Source: Betaproteobacteria bacterium RIFCSPLOWO2_02_FULL_63_19
GTDB taxonomy: Bacteria; Pseudomonadota; Gammaproteobacteria; Burkholderiales; SG8-39
Direction of reading: 5' to 3'
DNA: 55,141 bases
Assembly: GCA_001770415.1 (NCBI GenBank)
Contig: MEQX01000097.1
Coordinates: forward strand, 1-55,141
Under the pieces are notes generated by a model. It did not search any database. It had not been told where the DNA came from and saw only the letters and a program-made list of their open reading frames with translations. Below are positions 25,596 through 34,420 of this stretch, piece after piece. How positions within the stretch are numbered: position 1 is the stretch's first letter; every line of letters starts with the position of its first letter. The position numbers were made by a program, and so were the translations under genes.

Positions 25596-27215
25596 GTGGA
25601 AGGGGTGTTTCTGGATGCACGTCGAATGGAAATTGAGCGCTCACGCGGCGTTTGGACCGATCGCGTCATCACCGAATACTTCGACCGCTGGGTGGCTGAT
25701 AGGCCCGATGAGACGGCGATAATCGGTTATCGCGACGAAGAGGCGAGCACCACGCGGCATACCTGGCGCGAGCTAGACAGATCTGTCGGGGCGATCTCCC
25801 GTGGGCTAACCGCCTGCGGCGTCGCAAAAGGCGACGTTGTTTCGTTTCAGCTTCCAAACTGGTGGCAGTTCGTCGCGGTGCATCTTGCATGCGTACGCAT
25901 CGGTGCGGTCAGCAATCCACTGATGCCGATATTTCGCCACCGCGAACTTTCGTTCATGGTGGCGCATGCGGAGTCCAAGGTGCTGATCGCACCGACGCAA
26001 TTCCGCGGATTCAACCACGGCGCGCTTGCCTTTGCGCTGAAAGAGAAGCTTCCTTCATTGAAGTACGTGTTCCTCGTTGGCGGGAAGGGCGAGCATTCCT
26101 TCGAGGACCGGCTCCTGGCGGGGTTACAAGATGGCACCGCGGGCGGCGGAGCGGGGCTCGGGCCGAACGACATCGTGCAGCTTCTGTACACCTCGGGCAC
26201 GACGGGTGAGCCCAAGGGGACCATGCACACCTCGAACACGCTCATTGGCACGACTCTGACGTTCATGGAGCGCATGCAATTGGGTCGCGACGACGTGGTC
26301 TTCATGCCCTCGCCGCTTGCGCACCAGATCGGGTTCGAGTACGGCATGTTGGTCTCGGTCCTGGCCGGTGCGCCGCTCGTGTTGATGGACGTGTGGAACG
26401 CCGATCGCGCAGTTGCTCTCATGGAGGAGCACAGGACGACCTTCACATTTGCGGCTACCCCGTTTCTTGCCGATCTGTCGAGTTATCCCGGGATCGAGAC
26501 GCGCGCATTGGATGCGTTCCGGCTATTCGTCGCATCCGGCGCGCCAATTCCGCCGGTACTGGTGCGTGCGGCGCAGGAACGGCTCAAAGCAGCGATTGTC
26601 GCCGGCTGGGGTATGACCGAGTGCGGCATCCTGACTACCACCAATCTTTCCGGGCACAAGGTGCACGAGTCCGACGGCTATCCGCTTCCCGGAGAGGAGG
26701 CGCGCATCGTGAACGACGAGGGCGCGGAGGCGTTGCGAGAGCAGGAGGGAACGCTGAAGGTCCGCGGCTCGGGACTGTTTGTGGGCTATCTCAAGCGGCC
26801 CCAGCTCTATGATGTCGATGCAGAAGGCTGGTTCGATACCGGCGATATTGCGCGCATGGACCTGGAGGGTTATATCAGGATTTGCGGGCGCAAGAAGGAC
26901 ATCATCATCCGCGGCGGGGAAAACATTCCGGTGGTACAGATCGAAAGTTCCCTGTACAAAATGCCCCAGGTTACGGAGGTCGCCATGGTCGCGATGCCGG
27001 ATGCGCGTCTGGGCGAGCGGGCGTGCGCGTTTATGGTCCTGCGACCCGGCGCGCGGGTCACGATGAAGGATGTGAGGACATTTCTCGCCGACGAAGGCGT
27101 GGCGAAGCAGTTCTGGCCCGAGCGGCTAGAGATTCTCGACCAGATGCCGCGGACGCCGACGGGGAAGATCCAGAAATTCGTCTTGCGCGAGATGGCGAAA
27201 AACTTGTCGGTCTAG
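25596..27215 (+). CDS. Acyl/aryl-CoA ligase (AMP-forming)
   Basis: GTG 25596, five bases after a perfect AGGAGG, is chosen over GTG 25590; it gives 539 residues. LLYTSGTTGEPKG is the ATP-binding P-loop, GWGMTECG and DGWFDTGD-like EGWFDTGDIARMD the adenylation core, GRKKDIIIRGGENIPV the hinge and PRTPTGKIQKF the C-terminal lysine motif. The protein resembles cyclohexanecarboxylate- and other cyclic or medium-chain acid CoA ligases (SNPLMPIFRHRELSFM). It probably activates the substrate consumed by the SDR and hydratase. Confidence 0.83.
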   Translation: MEGVFLDARRMEIERSRGVWTDRVITEYFDRWVADRPDETAIIGYRDEEASTTRHTWRELDRSVGAISRGLTACGVAKGDVVSFQLPNWWQFVAVHLACVRIGAVSNPLMPIFRHRELSFMVAHAESKVLIAPTQFRGFNHGALAFALKEKLPSLKYVFLVGGKGEHSFEDRLLAGLQDGTAGGGAGLGPNDIVQLLYTSGTTGEPKGTMHTSNTLIGTTLTFMERMQLGRDDVVFMPSPLAHQIGFEYGMLVSVLAGAPLVLMDVWNADRAVALMEEHRTTFTFAATPFLADLSSYPGIETRALDAFRLFVASGAPIPPVLVRAAQERLKAAIVAGWGMTECGILTTTNLSGHKVHESDGYPLPGEEARIVNDEGAEALREQEGTLKVRGSGLFVGYLKRPQLYDVDAEGWFDTGDIARMDLEGYIRICGRKKDIIIRGGENIPVVQIESSLYKMPQVTEVAMVAMPDARLGERACAFMVLRPGARVTMKDVRTFLADEGVAKQFWPERLEILDQMPRTPTGKIQKFVLREMAKNLSV

Positions 27216-27671
27216 CGTCCCGATCAAGCAGCGCCGGGTCGACGAGGCGCTAGCATTTCCGAGTGCACTGGGGTGGAGTAGAGCGCAAGCGGAACCCGGA
27301 CGCCACCCTCAGGTTCGCGTCAGCGGCAATCCACTTGACTGCATGCCAAACGGTTGCCATGTGCGAGCGCTGCGATCACGCAGAATTGTGGGTGGGTCCA
27401 CAGAATCCAGAAATTCATTTCCTTGCCCGGGACTCACGCTCGAACGCCGTGAGTGGGCAGACGTGGGATATAGCCCAACATATGTCCGTTACTCGCGTTA
27501 TGAGCCCAACCTCCGGGTAATGTCACGGGTAAATCACCATGTAAATCATGCATAGTGGGAAAAATCCCATCTCACTGCCCACTAGGGTGATGGGACAACA
27601 TACTCGTTGACAGAGCGACTGATTTCACCTGTAATCGCCTCCCAGCGGACAATTCTGGAGGCGCGGGTCCC
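27216..27671. other. 456-base non-coding region with possible operator/hairpin before the methyltransferase gene
   Basis: No gene is supported here; the short open frames lack family features. TCCCATC (27565-27571) pairs with GATGGGA (27589-27595), with CCC-ACTA-GGG inside. It overlaps TGGGA-AAAA-TCCCA (27556-27569), so two alternative inverted repeats share one arm. They lie about 75-115 bases before the methyltransferase start. The region is less GC-rich than its flanks and likely holds the promoter of the methyltransferase-metF-metE run. Confidence 0.5.
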
Positions 27672-29078
27672 ATGCACGCCGAATCACTGCTGCGCGATAT
27701 CGCCGATTACTGCCGCAAGAATGGCGTGGCGGAATCAACCTTCGGGCGTTTGGCTGTCAACGACGGCAAGTTCGTCAGTCGACTGCGCGACGGCGGACGC
27801 ATTACGACGACTACGTTTGAACGCGTGCGCTCGTTTATTGCCGCCGATTCCGCACCCAAGTTGGCGGCAGCGGGCGAAACCTTGACCGGTGACCGGTCCG
27901 CCGTCGGCCCTTCCGCCGCGGCCGTCCGCGCATCGGTACCCGCGCCATCGGCCCCGAACGACCGCAACTTCCGCTTTTTTGACAACCGGCAAAAGTATCT
28001 GCTGTTCGTCAATACCTGCTCCGAGAAGGGCGTGGTTGCGCAGCGTGTGGCAATGGAACTCGGGAACATACGGCCGCGCCCGCCCGCGGTTCGGCTTTTT
28101 GACGCGGGCGTGGGCGATGGGACCGTACTGACGCGCGCCATGCGCGCGATGCACCATCGTTTCCCGACGATGCCCTTTTATATCGTCGGCAAGGAAATCA
28201 GCCTCGAGGACGTGCGCTTGGCGCTGGAAAAGATGCCGGACCGGTATTACGAGCATCCGGCAACTGTGCTCGTAATGACGAATCTCTACTACCGTGAGGC
28301 GCCCTGGCTGGTGCCCAGTTCGGTGACAGCCGCAACAAGCCTGGTATGGCACGAATTGGCGCTCACCGGATCCACCGCGCATGAATTCGAGGAGCAAATC
28401 ACCGCACTCGCGCCTTTCTTGGCCGACAATTGGCGCGCCCACGTGAGCCCCGTCAGTGGCAATCCGGTGTATGAACGCCCGGCGGTGCTGGTCATCTACC
28501 GCGAGGATCACCGCTTTCTGCTTGATTCCATCATCCCGCGCCGCGGCGGTGCACAGGCCGATTACGACCTCGTGATCGCCTCCCAGCCATACCGGGCGCG
28601 CGCACCGCTGGAATTCAAGGCATCCAAGGTAATCGCGCCGCTTGCAAGGAGCCTCGGACAAGGGGGACGGCTGCTCGGGATCCAATCGCACGGCAATGAT
28701 CCTGGCCAAGAAATCGTGGAGGGCATATGGCCTGGAGAAAACCCCTTCAGACATGACCGGCATCAGACGTTGAAGGAGGTCAAGACGGGCCTGGGTTCCG
28801 CCGCGCGCCACTTCAACTTCAACGCCTATTCGGACGCGCGTTCGCTGTTCCGCTACCACATGCACGCCCTGCCTTCCGAAATCGCCGCGACAATTGGCAC
28901 ATCAACCTTGTTTGCCGCCTGGAACGCAGCTGTCTACGTCGGTCAAATAGAGGATGCGCGCCTGGAGACCGTGATCGCGGATCGGCGCTATTTGGACGTC
29001 ACCGCCGAGGTATTGCACAGGCATGGGGGACTCTGGTTCTGGGACGAGTCCTTCGTCATTTCCCGGCACCGCGACTAA
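27672..29078 (+). CDS. HTH-methyltransferase fusion protein
   Basis: Residues 1-56 (SLLRDIADYCRKNGVAESTFGRLAVND, KFVSRLRDGGRI) look like a small helix-turn-helix domain. A low-complexity Ala/Pro linker (about 58-95) follows, then a class I methyltransferase-like domain whose SAM loop is LFDAGVGDGTVL (142-153) with GKEIS further on. NLYYREAPWLVP and DYDLVIASQPYRARAPLEFKASKVIAPLARSL follow. The family is not one I can name. The 468-residue protein may bind DNA, methylate a substrate, or sense SAM. It precedes metF- and metE-like genes by 141 bases, linking it with one-carbon chemistry. GGAGG lies upstream of ATG 27672. Confidence 0.65.
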   Translation: MHAESLLRDIADYCRKNGVAESTFGRLAVNDGKFVSRLRDGGRITTTTFERVRSFIAADSAPKLAAAGETLTGDRSAVGPSAAAVRASVPAPSAPNDRNFRFFDNRQKYLLFVNTCSEKGVVAQRVAMELGNIRPRPPAVRLFDAGVGDGTVLTRAMRAMHHRFPTMPFYIVGKEISLEDVRLALEKMPDRYYEHPATVLVMTNLYYREAPWLVPSSVTAATSLVWHELALTGSTAHEFEEQITALAPFLADNWRAHVSPVSGNPVYERPAVLVIYREDHRFLLDSIIPRRGGAQADYDLVIASQPYRARAPLEFKASKVIAPLARSLGQGGRLLGIQSHGNDPGQEIVEGIWPGENPFRHDRHQTLKEVKTGLGSAARHFNFNAYSDARSLFRYHMHALPSEIAATIGTSTLFAAWNAAVYVGQIEDARLETVIADRRYLDVTAEVLHRHGGLWFWDESFVISRHRD

Positions 29079-29219
29079 GGAGCGATGCGACGTGACTTTG
29101 CATCGGACCCGGGTCGAGCGATTAGCCGTGCCAAAGCGAAGCAGTCCGCGTGGCGTCGCCTTCGCCTGTTTGGTGAGACAAACATTTTCGCTTGCGTGCA
29201 ATGAACACGGGGGGACCGA

Positions 29220-30146
29220 ATGATGCTTGCCCCGAAATCCGAGCCGGCCGCGGAGCGGTTTCATAGCGACCTGATTCAATCAGCCGCGGATCTCGCAAAG
29301 CGTGCATCGATAGAGACGTCGACTCGAAACCTTGCCGAGATTGACGCCTGCTCATCCTTGCTTGCACGCGGGACCGACGTCTACATCGCCTGGGTGCCGG
29401 GATCGCCGTATCGACATATCGTCAGTGTAGCGAAACGGCTGCGGCAGGCGGGGATGAATCCGGTGCCGCACATCGCGGCGCGCCAGTTGGGGCAGCGCCG
29501 TGTGGCTGCGGATTTCCTGGCCGGCTTGCGCGATGAAGCCCAGGTGACGCGCGCGCTGCTCATCGGCGGGGACAGCGATCGTCCGGCTGGCGTATACGAA
29601 TCCAGCGCCGCGCTGCTGGAAACAGGGCTTTTGCAGCAGCATGGCATAAGCAGCGTCGGCATCGCAGGGTACCCGGAAGGCCATCCCAGAATTTCGGATG
29701 GGGCACTCATGGCGGCGCTGGACAGGAAGATCAGTTATGCCGCAATGCAGGGGCTGAACCTGTTCCTGGTAACGCAATTCTGTTTTGAAGGACCTCCGAT
29801 CCTCGAGTGGCTGCGCAGGCTTCGGGGGCGCGGCACGGTTCTGCCCGTGCGCGTGGGTGTAGCAGGACCGGCGACGATACGCGCGCTGCTCAACTACGGC
29901 CTGCGCTGCGGAATCGGAAATTCAATGCGCGCGCTCGGGTCACAGGCCATTTCGCTGACGCGCTTGCTGACACAGCAGGGGCCGGAAAGCGTTGTCGGGC
30001 ACATCGCCAAGAATGCCGCGGAGCTGAACGTGGCGGGACTGCACCTGTTTCCATTCGGCGGCTTTGCGCGTTCGGCGCAGTGGATCGATAATGTCGCCGG
30101 CGGCGGCATCCGGTTCGCCGAGTCGGATTCAGACTCCGGCATTTAG
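29220..30146 (+). CDS. Methylenetetrahydrofolate reductase-like protein
   Basis: This 308-residue TIM-barrel protein follows the MetF plan: SIETST holds the likely catalytic glutamate, PVPHIAARQL, RALLIGGDSDRPAG has the flavin-contact aspartate, VGIAGYPEGHP matches the VAAYPExHP motif and LFLVTQFCFE matches ITQFxFD. MetF interconverts methylene- and methyl-tetrahydrofolate with FAD. The N-terminus is divergent and the sequence is not close to the housekeeping enzyme, so a specialised copy is likely. It starts with ATGATG (29220 or 29223) and is 35 bases before a metE-like gene. Confidence 0.78.
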   Translation: MMLAPKSEPAAERFHSDLIQSAADLAKRASIETSTRNLAEIDACSSLLARGTDVYIAWVPGSPYRHIVSVAKRLRQAGMNPVPHIAARQLGQRRVAADFLAGLRDEAQVTRALLIGGDSDRPAGVYESSAALLETGLLQQHGISSVGIAGYPEGHPRISDGALMAALDRKISYAAMQGLNLFLVTQFCFEGPPILEWLRRLRGRGTVLPVRVGVAGPATIRALLNYGLRCGIGNSMRALGSQAISLTRLLTQQGPESVVGHIAKNAAELNVAGLHLFPFGGFARSAQWIDNVAGGGIRFAESDSDSGI

Positions 30147-30181
30147 ATCGATCATTACAAATATCCAACAGGAGGCGCTTC

Positions 30182-31297
30182 ATGTCACAACGCACCACCC
30201 CGCCGTTTCGGGCAGATCACGTGGGCAGTTTTCTCCGACCGAAGGAATTGCTGGAGGCGCGCGAAAAGTGCCAGCAGGGTGCCATGTCCAAGGCGGATCT
30301 GCGCCAAGTCGAGGACAGGGCTATTCGCGACGTGGTCAAATTCCAGGAGGATCTCGGGCTCGAGGGCATTACGGACGGCGAATTTCGCCGCACCTATTTC
30401 CATGTCGATTTTCTCGAGCAGCTCGAGGGAGTAGAGGTGCGCGGAGGCATCGAGTCGAGCTTCCACACGTCCGCGGGTAAAGACATCAACTTTGCACCTC
30501 CAGTACTGCACGTCACCGGAAAACTGCGCCATACCAAGGCGATTCAGCTAGCGGATTTCAACTACCTGAAGTCGGTCACCAAGCGCGTCGCGAAAGTGAC
30601 CATTCCGTCACCGACCATGCTGCATTTCCGCGGCGGACGGGGTGCCATCAGCAAAGACGCCTACCCTGACATGGAAGGCTTTTACGAAGACATTGCCGCA
30701 TGCTACCGGGACGAAATAAGGTCACTCGGCGAGGCCGGATGTACGTACCTTCAGCTCGATGACACGAATCTGGCCTATCTCTGCGATCCGAAGCTGCGCG
30801 AAGGTGCGCGCCAGCGCGGAGACGATCCGGACGAGCTTCCGCGCCGCTACGCAAAACTGATCAACGCCGCGATCAAGGACCGGCCGGCCGGGATGACGGT
30901 CTGTATTCATCTGTGCCGCGGGAATTTCAAGAGCGCCTGGGTTGCCGAAGGCGGCTATGAACCCGTCGCGGAGGCATTGCTCGGAGATTTGGCCGTCGAC
31001 GGCTATTTTCTCGAATACGACGACGCTCGCTCGGGCGGTTTCGCGCCGTTGCGGGTATTGCCCAAGGGCAAGATCGTCGTGCTGGGGCTGGTATCGACCA
31101 AGGTGGGGCAGCTGGAGAGCAAGGACGAACTGAAACGGCGCATCGAGGAAGCTTCGAAATACGTCCCGCTCGATCAGCTCGCCCTGTCTCCGCAGTGCGG
31201 GTTTTCCAGCACCGTGCATGGAAACGAGATTGCGCTCGAATCGCAGGCGGCAAAGCTCAGGCTCGTGATCGAGACCGCGCGCGAAGTCTGGGGTTAG
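30182..31297 (+). CDS. MetE-like zinc methyltransferase (short form)
   Basis: This 371-residue protein matches the C-terminal, zinc-containing half of cobalamin-independent methionine synthase: DHVGSFLRPKELLEAR start, QLDDTNLAYL, CIHLCRGNF with His243 and Cys245, YFLEYDDARSG with the glutamate, and LSPQCGFSS with Cys339. The N-terminal half of full MetE is absent. Family members move methyl or alkyl groups from folate or small thioether/ether compounds to thiols. Methionine synthesis is one possibility; demethylation of a catabolic substrate is another, given the paired MetF. AGGAGG is 8 bases before ATG 30182. Confidence 0.8.
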   Translation: MSQRTTPPFRADHVGSFLRPKELLEAREKCQQGAMSKADLRQVEDRAIRDVVKFQEDLGLEGITDGEFRRTYFHVDFLEQLEGVEVRGGIESSFHTSAGKDINFAPPVLHVTGKLRHTKAIQLADFNYLKSVTKRVAKVTIPSPTMLHFRGGRGAISKDAYPDMEGFYEDIAACYRDEIRSLGEAGCTYLQLDDTNLAYLCDPKLREGARQRGDDPDELPRRYAKLINAAIKDRPAGMTVCIHLCRGNFKSAWVAEGGYEPVAEALLGDLAVDGYFLEYDDARSGGFAPLRVLPKGKIVVLGLVSTKVGQLESKDELKRRIEEASKYVPLDQLALSPQCGFSSTVHGNEIALESQAAKLRLVIETAREVWG

Positions 31298-31359
31298 GCC
31301 TCGGCGAAGGCGGGCGTCGAGAATTACTGCGGTTCGCGGTGCAGGACTGATAATCGCTG

Positions 31360-31383
31360 GTGCAAGGCCGGGCGGCCTTGCAC
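31360..31383 (+). terminator. Strong hairpin between metE-like and amidohydrolase genes
   Basis: GTGCAAGGCC (31360-31369) and GGCCTTGCAC (31374-31383) form a perfect ten-pair stem around GGGC. It lies 62 bases after the metE-like gene and 94 before the amidohydrolase gene. No T-run follows closely, but CTATTTCTC comes next. It may split the run into two transcripts. Confidence 0.6.
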
Positions 31384-31477
31384 GATTCCCCTATTTCTCG
31401 CCACAATCCCATATATCAAGCCGACTGCTGATGAAAGCGGGACCTTCGGCGCGAAAAAACCACTGAGGGAGTCGACA

Positions 31478-32464
31478 ATGGTCATTGATCTTGAACACCA
31501 TCTCGAGCCGCGCGAAGTCTGGGAGATGCGCGGAGGCAAGCCAGGGCAACTGGTGATGCAGCATGCACCGGACGGCACGCCGCTCAGACCATTGGACGAC
31601 TCAACGCACGACATCGATCTGCACCTGAAATACATGGACATTGCCGGCATCGACATGGCGGTACTGTCGGGTACGGAAGCCGAGAACCTCGAGGTGGCGA
31701 AGAAATTCAATGACCATTTCGCCGCCGTCGTCAAACAGCATCCGAAGCGCTTCGCCGCGATGGCGGTGACGCTGCCGCTCGGAGGTAGACAGGCCTTGGA
31801 TGAACTCGAGCGGGCGGTGAAGCAGCTCGGCCTCAAGGGCGTGCTGATCACCGCACAGATCCACGGGGAAGCGGTGGATTCGCGAAAACTGTGGCCGTTC
31901 TACGAACGTGTATGCAAGCTGGATGTTCCCGTATTTGTCCACCCGTCGATCAAAGTGGAGGGATTCGATGCCTGCAAGGCGCCCTACGACCTATTTCGCA
32001 CTATAGGCCGTGAATTCGACCTTTCGCTCGCCACGTTCCGCTTCTGCGCCGGTGGCGTGCTGCAGGAGTTCCCCGACCTGAAAGTCATCATGGCCCATTT
32101 CGGCGGTGGATACTCGTCGGTCAAGGAGCGCATGGACCGATACATCAGGTTCATGGGCGCGAAATTCTGGAATGGCAAGCCGTTGATCAGCGAACCCTAT
32201 TACGAGAACTACCAGAAGTATTTCGACCGGCTGTACTTCAACATGGCCGGGCGCGAGATCGGCGTGGAAACGACGCGCTGCGCGCTAACCAACATCAGCT
32301 CGAAGAAGCTGATGTTCGGGACAGACTATCCGCCGAACTTTATCAACGACGGCGAAGGCATGCGTAAATGGATCGAGGAAATTCGCAAGCTGCCGTTGGA
32401 TGCCAAGGTGATCGAAGGCATGCTGGGCGGCAACGCGGCCGAACTGCTGCGGCTGGAAACTTGA
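31478..32464 (+). CDS. ACMSD-type amidohydrolase (probable decarboxylase or hydrolase)
   Basis: The 328-residue protein belongs to the amidohydrolase-2 family: MVIDLEHHLEP carries the first metal site (E-H-H rather than the common H-x-H), VPVFVHPSIKVEG a metal histidine, VIMAHFGGGYSSVKERMDR another, and LMFGTDYPPNFI the aspartate. Relatives include aminocarboxymuconate-semialdehyde and resorcylate decarboxylases and ring hydrolases. The reaction is unknown. It heads a sub-run with a CoA ligase and a flavin reductase. Confidence 0.77.
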   Translation: MVIDLEHHLEPREVWEMRGGKPGQLVMQHAPDGTPLRPLDDSTHDIDLHLKYMDIAGIDMAVLSGTEAENLEVAKKFNDHFAAVVKQHPKRFAAMAVTLPLGGRQALDELERAVKQLGLKGVLITAQIHGEAVDSRKLWPFYERVCKLDVPVFVHPSIKVEGFDACKAPYDLFRTIGREFDLSLATFRFCAGGVLQEFPDLKVIMAHFGGGYSSVKERMDRYIRFMGAKFWNGKPLISEPYYENYQKYFDRLYFNMAGREIGVETTRCALTNISSKKLMFGTDYPPNFINDGEGMRKWIEEIRKLPLDAKVIEGMLGGNAAELLRLET

Positions 32465-32771
32465 AATTCGTGTTGCGCAACCTGCATGTCGCGGGCGCTG
32501 CCCTGTTGCTGCCGCCGCCGCAACGGCGCGCGATGCAAGTGACGCGCTAGAAATTCCTGCACGCGCTACTGCGGCGCCTCGGAAAGCGTTCCACGTCGTC
32601 CGATCGGGGAGCGCGATCAGCCGAGGAGCAAGGGCCGCCGCGACCCGTTGAAGCCCGGGGTGTAGACTGTCGCCTCCCGCGATTCACCAGGGTCACAGAA
32701 CCCTTGCCGGGCGCATACGATGACCTCCGGTTCATGGGGTGCGCCTGGATCTCGCACTGCCTGTAAACTCG
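32465..32771. other. 307-base gap before the second CoA ligase gene
   Basis: I see no gene, terminator or strong repeat here. The start region of the next gene lacks a Shine-Dalgarno sequence, and TGTAAACT just before it is a weak -10-like match. The gap is GC-rich like its surroundings. Confidence 0.5.
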
Positions 32772-34397
32772 ATGACCGCGATTCAACGCTATACGGACGA
32801 AATGATCGATGCTTGGGTGGCGGCCGGGCATTGGACTCCCCAACGCACCGTAGACTTCTGGCGCCAAAACGCACGAACGCGTCCGGATGCGGGTGCGCTC
32901 GCAGATGACCGGGTCACGTACACGTGGTCCGAAGCGCTGCGTGCGGTCGACGGCATTGCAGCCGGGCTCGTCAGCGCGGGGACTCCTCGCGACGCGGTGC
33001 TGCTTGCGCAGGGACCGAACTCGGCGCTGTTTGTTCTCTTTCGCCTCGCCTGTGAAGAGGCGGGAGTCATTCCTGCGTTTCTTCACGCCGGATTCAGGCG
33101 AGCCGAAATCGATGCGGTGGCGCGAAAGGTCGATCCCGTCGGAGCGGTGATAGGCGCCGACGACCGGTTCGACGCGTTGGGCCTGTACCGGGATCTCAGC
33201 GGGCGACTGCCGGGTATGTCGCGTCTGTTTAGCATCGAACGGAACTCGCAGGGTATGGCGTCGATCGCGGAACTCGCGCAAGGCCCCGCCCATCCGGACA
33301 TCGCGGAACGACGCATCCGCCCCTACGAAATGACCGGAATCGTTACCTCGAGCGGAACGACCGGCTTGCCCAAGTGCATAGAGTATTCGTGCTGGCCCCG
33401 CCTCGCGAGCGGTCGCGTCTATATCGAACGCCTTAGGATCACCGAGCGTGATGTGGTGCTCAGTTGCATCCCGTTTTCCACCGGTGGCGGCGACATGCAG
33501 TTTCACACCACGGCGCAGGCGGGCGCGAGATACATTGTCTTGCCAAAATTTTCTCCCGAGGCGGTCTGCGCGCTAATCGAGCGCGAGCGGGTCACCGGTG
33601 CGGTGATGGTACCTACCATGATTGCCCGCGTGCTCCAATTGCCGGGTCTGGGCGGCCACGATCTGTCGAGCCTTCGCTGGGTGGTCAGCGGCGGAGGGAT
33701 GCTCCCCTATGAAATCGGCGCACGCTTCGAGCAAGCGACCGGGGCCAAAATCATCCAGGGTTACGGCCTCATGGATTACGGGGCGGTCGCGAGCCACGGG
33801 GTCGACGACCCGAGCGAAATGCGGCTGCGTTCCAATGGACGGCTGCTTCCGGGTACGGAACTGCTAGTGCTGGACGAGCAGCAGCGTGCGCTCCCCGCCG
33901 GCGCGACAGGAGAAATTTGCGGGCGTGGCCCGCACTGCAACGGGGGCTATATCGGTGACGCTTCGGGCACTGCCAATGCCTGGCGCGACGGATTTTTTCA
34001 CACCGGCGATCTGGGCCGCCTTACCAGCGACGGTTTTCTTGTTCTGGAAGGTCGATCCAAGGACATCATCATCCGGGGTGGACAGAACATATCCGCGCCG
34101 GAAGTGGAGATGATTCTTTGCCGCCACCCGGCCGTCGCCGACGCGGCGATGGTCGCAGTTCCCGATCAGGAGATGGGGGAGCGCGCCTGTGCTTTCATCG
34201 TACTGCGGCCCGGCGCAAGGCTCGACCTCGCAGCGGTGGCCGACTTCATGAAGTCGCAGGAACTGGCAGCCTGGAAGATTCCCGAGATGCTGAAGATCGT
34301 TGCCGAATTTCCCATGACCGCTGCCGGAAACAAGGTGGACAAACGCGCGCTTGCCGCGCGTCTGCGAGTATCACCCGAGCGGTCGCCCGATTCTTGA
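32772..34397 (+). CDS. Second AMP-dependent CoA ligase/synthetase
   Basis: ATG 32772 (MTAIQRYTDEMIDAW) gives 541 residues; a GTG at 32739 would add 11. IVTSSGTTGLPKC is the ATP-binding loop, QGYGLMDYGAV and DGFFHTGDLGRL form the adenylate core, GRSKDIIIRGGQNISAPEVEMIL the hinge; the C-terminal motif reads PMTAAGNKVDKR, with the usual T-G-K replaced by G-N-K. It resembles 2,3-dihydroxybenzoate-AMP ligase-like and fatty acid ligases; substrate unknown. It is followed after 23 bases by the flavin reductase gene. Confidence 0.8.
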   Translation: MTAIQRYTDEMIDAWVAAGHWTPQRTVDFWRQNARTRPDAGALADDRVTYTWSEALRAVDGIAAGLVSAGTPRDAVLLAQGPNSALFVLFRLACEEAGVIPAFLHAGFRRAEIDAVARKVDPVGAVIGADDRFDALGLYRDLSGRLPGMSRLFSIERNSQGMASIAELAQGPAHPDIAERRIRPYEMTGIVTSSGTTGLPKCIEYSCWPRLASGRVYIERLRITERDVVLSCIPFSTGGGDMQFHTTAQAGARYIVLPKFSPEAVCALIERERVTGAVMVPTMIARVLQLPGLGGHDLSSLRWVVSGGGMLPYEIGARFEQATGAKIIQGYGLMDYGAVASHGVDDPSEMRLRSNGRLLPGTELLVLDEQQRALPAGATGEICGRGPHCNGGYIGDASGTANAWRDGFFHTGDLGRLTSDGFLVLEGRSKDIIIRGGQNISAPEVEMILCRHPAVADAAMVAVPDQEMGERACAFIVLRPGARLDLAAVADFMKSQELAAWKIPEMLKIVAEFPMTAAGNKVDKRALAARLRVSPERSPDS

Positions 34398-34420
34398 TGT
34401 TCAACCAGGGAGCAACAGCC

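Noticed and set aside
27216..27671. Small open frames in the region before the methyltransferase
   Set aside because: No ribosome binding sites with convincing spacing, no homology recognised, atypical composition.
27735..28865. 376-residue antisense frame in the methyltransferase gene
   Set aside because: The sense protein has a SAM-binding loop and HTH; the antisense frame has no family signature.
30182..31297. Calling the MetE-like protein a true methionine synthase (metE)
   Set aside because: Only the zinc-site half is present, at 371 residues against about 750 for MetE.
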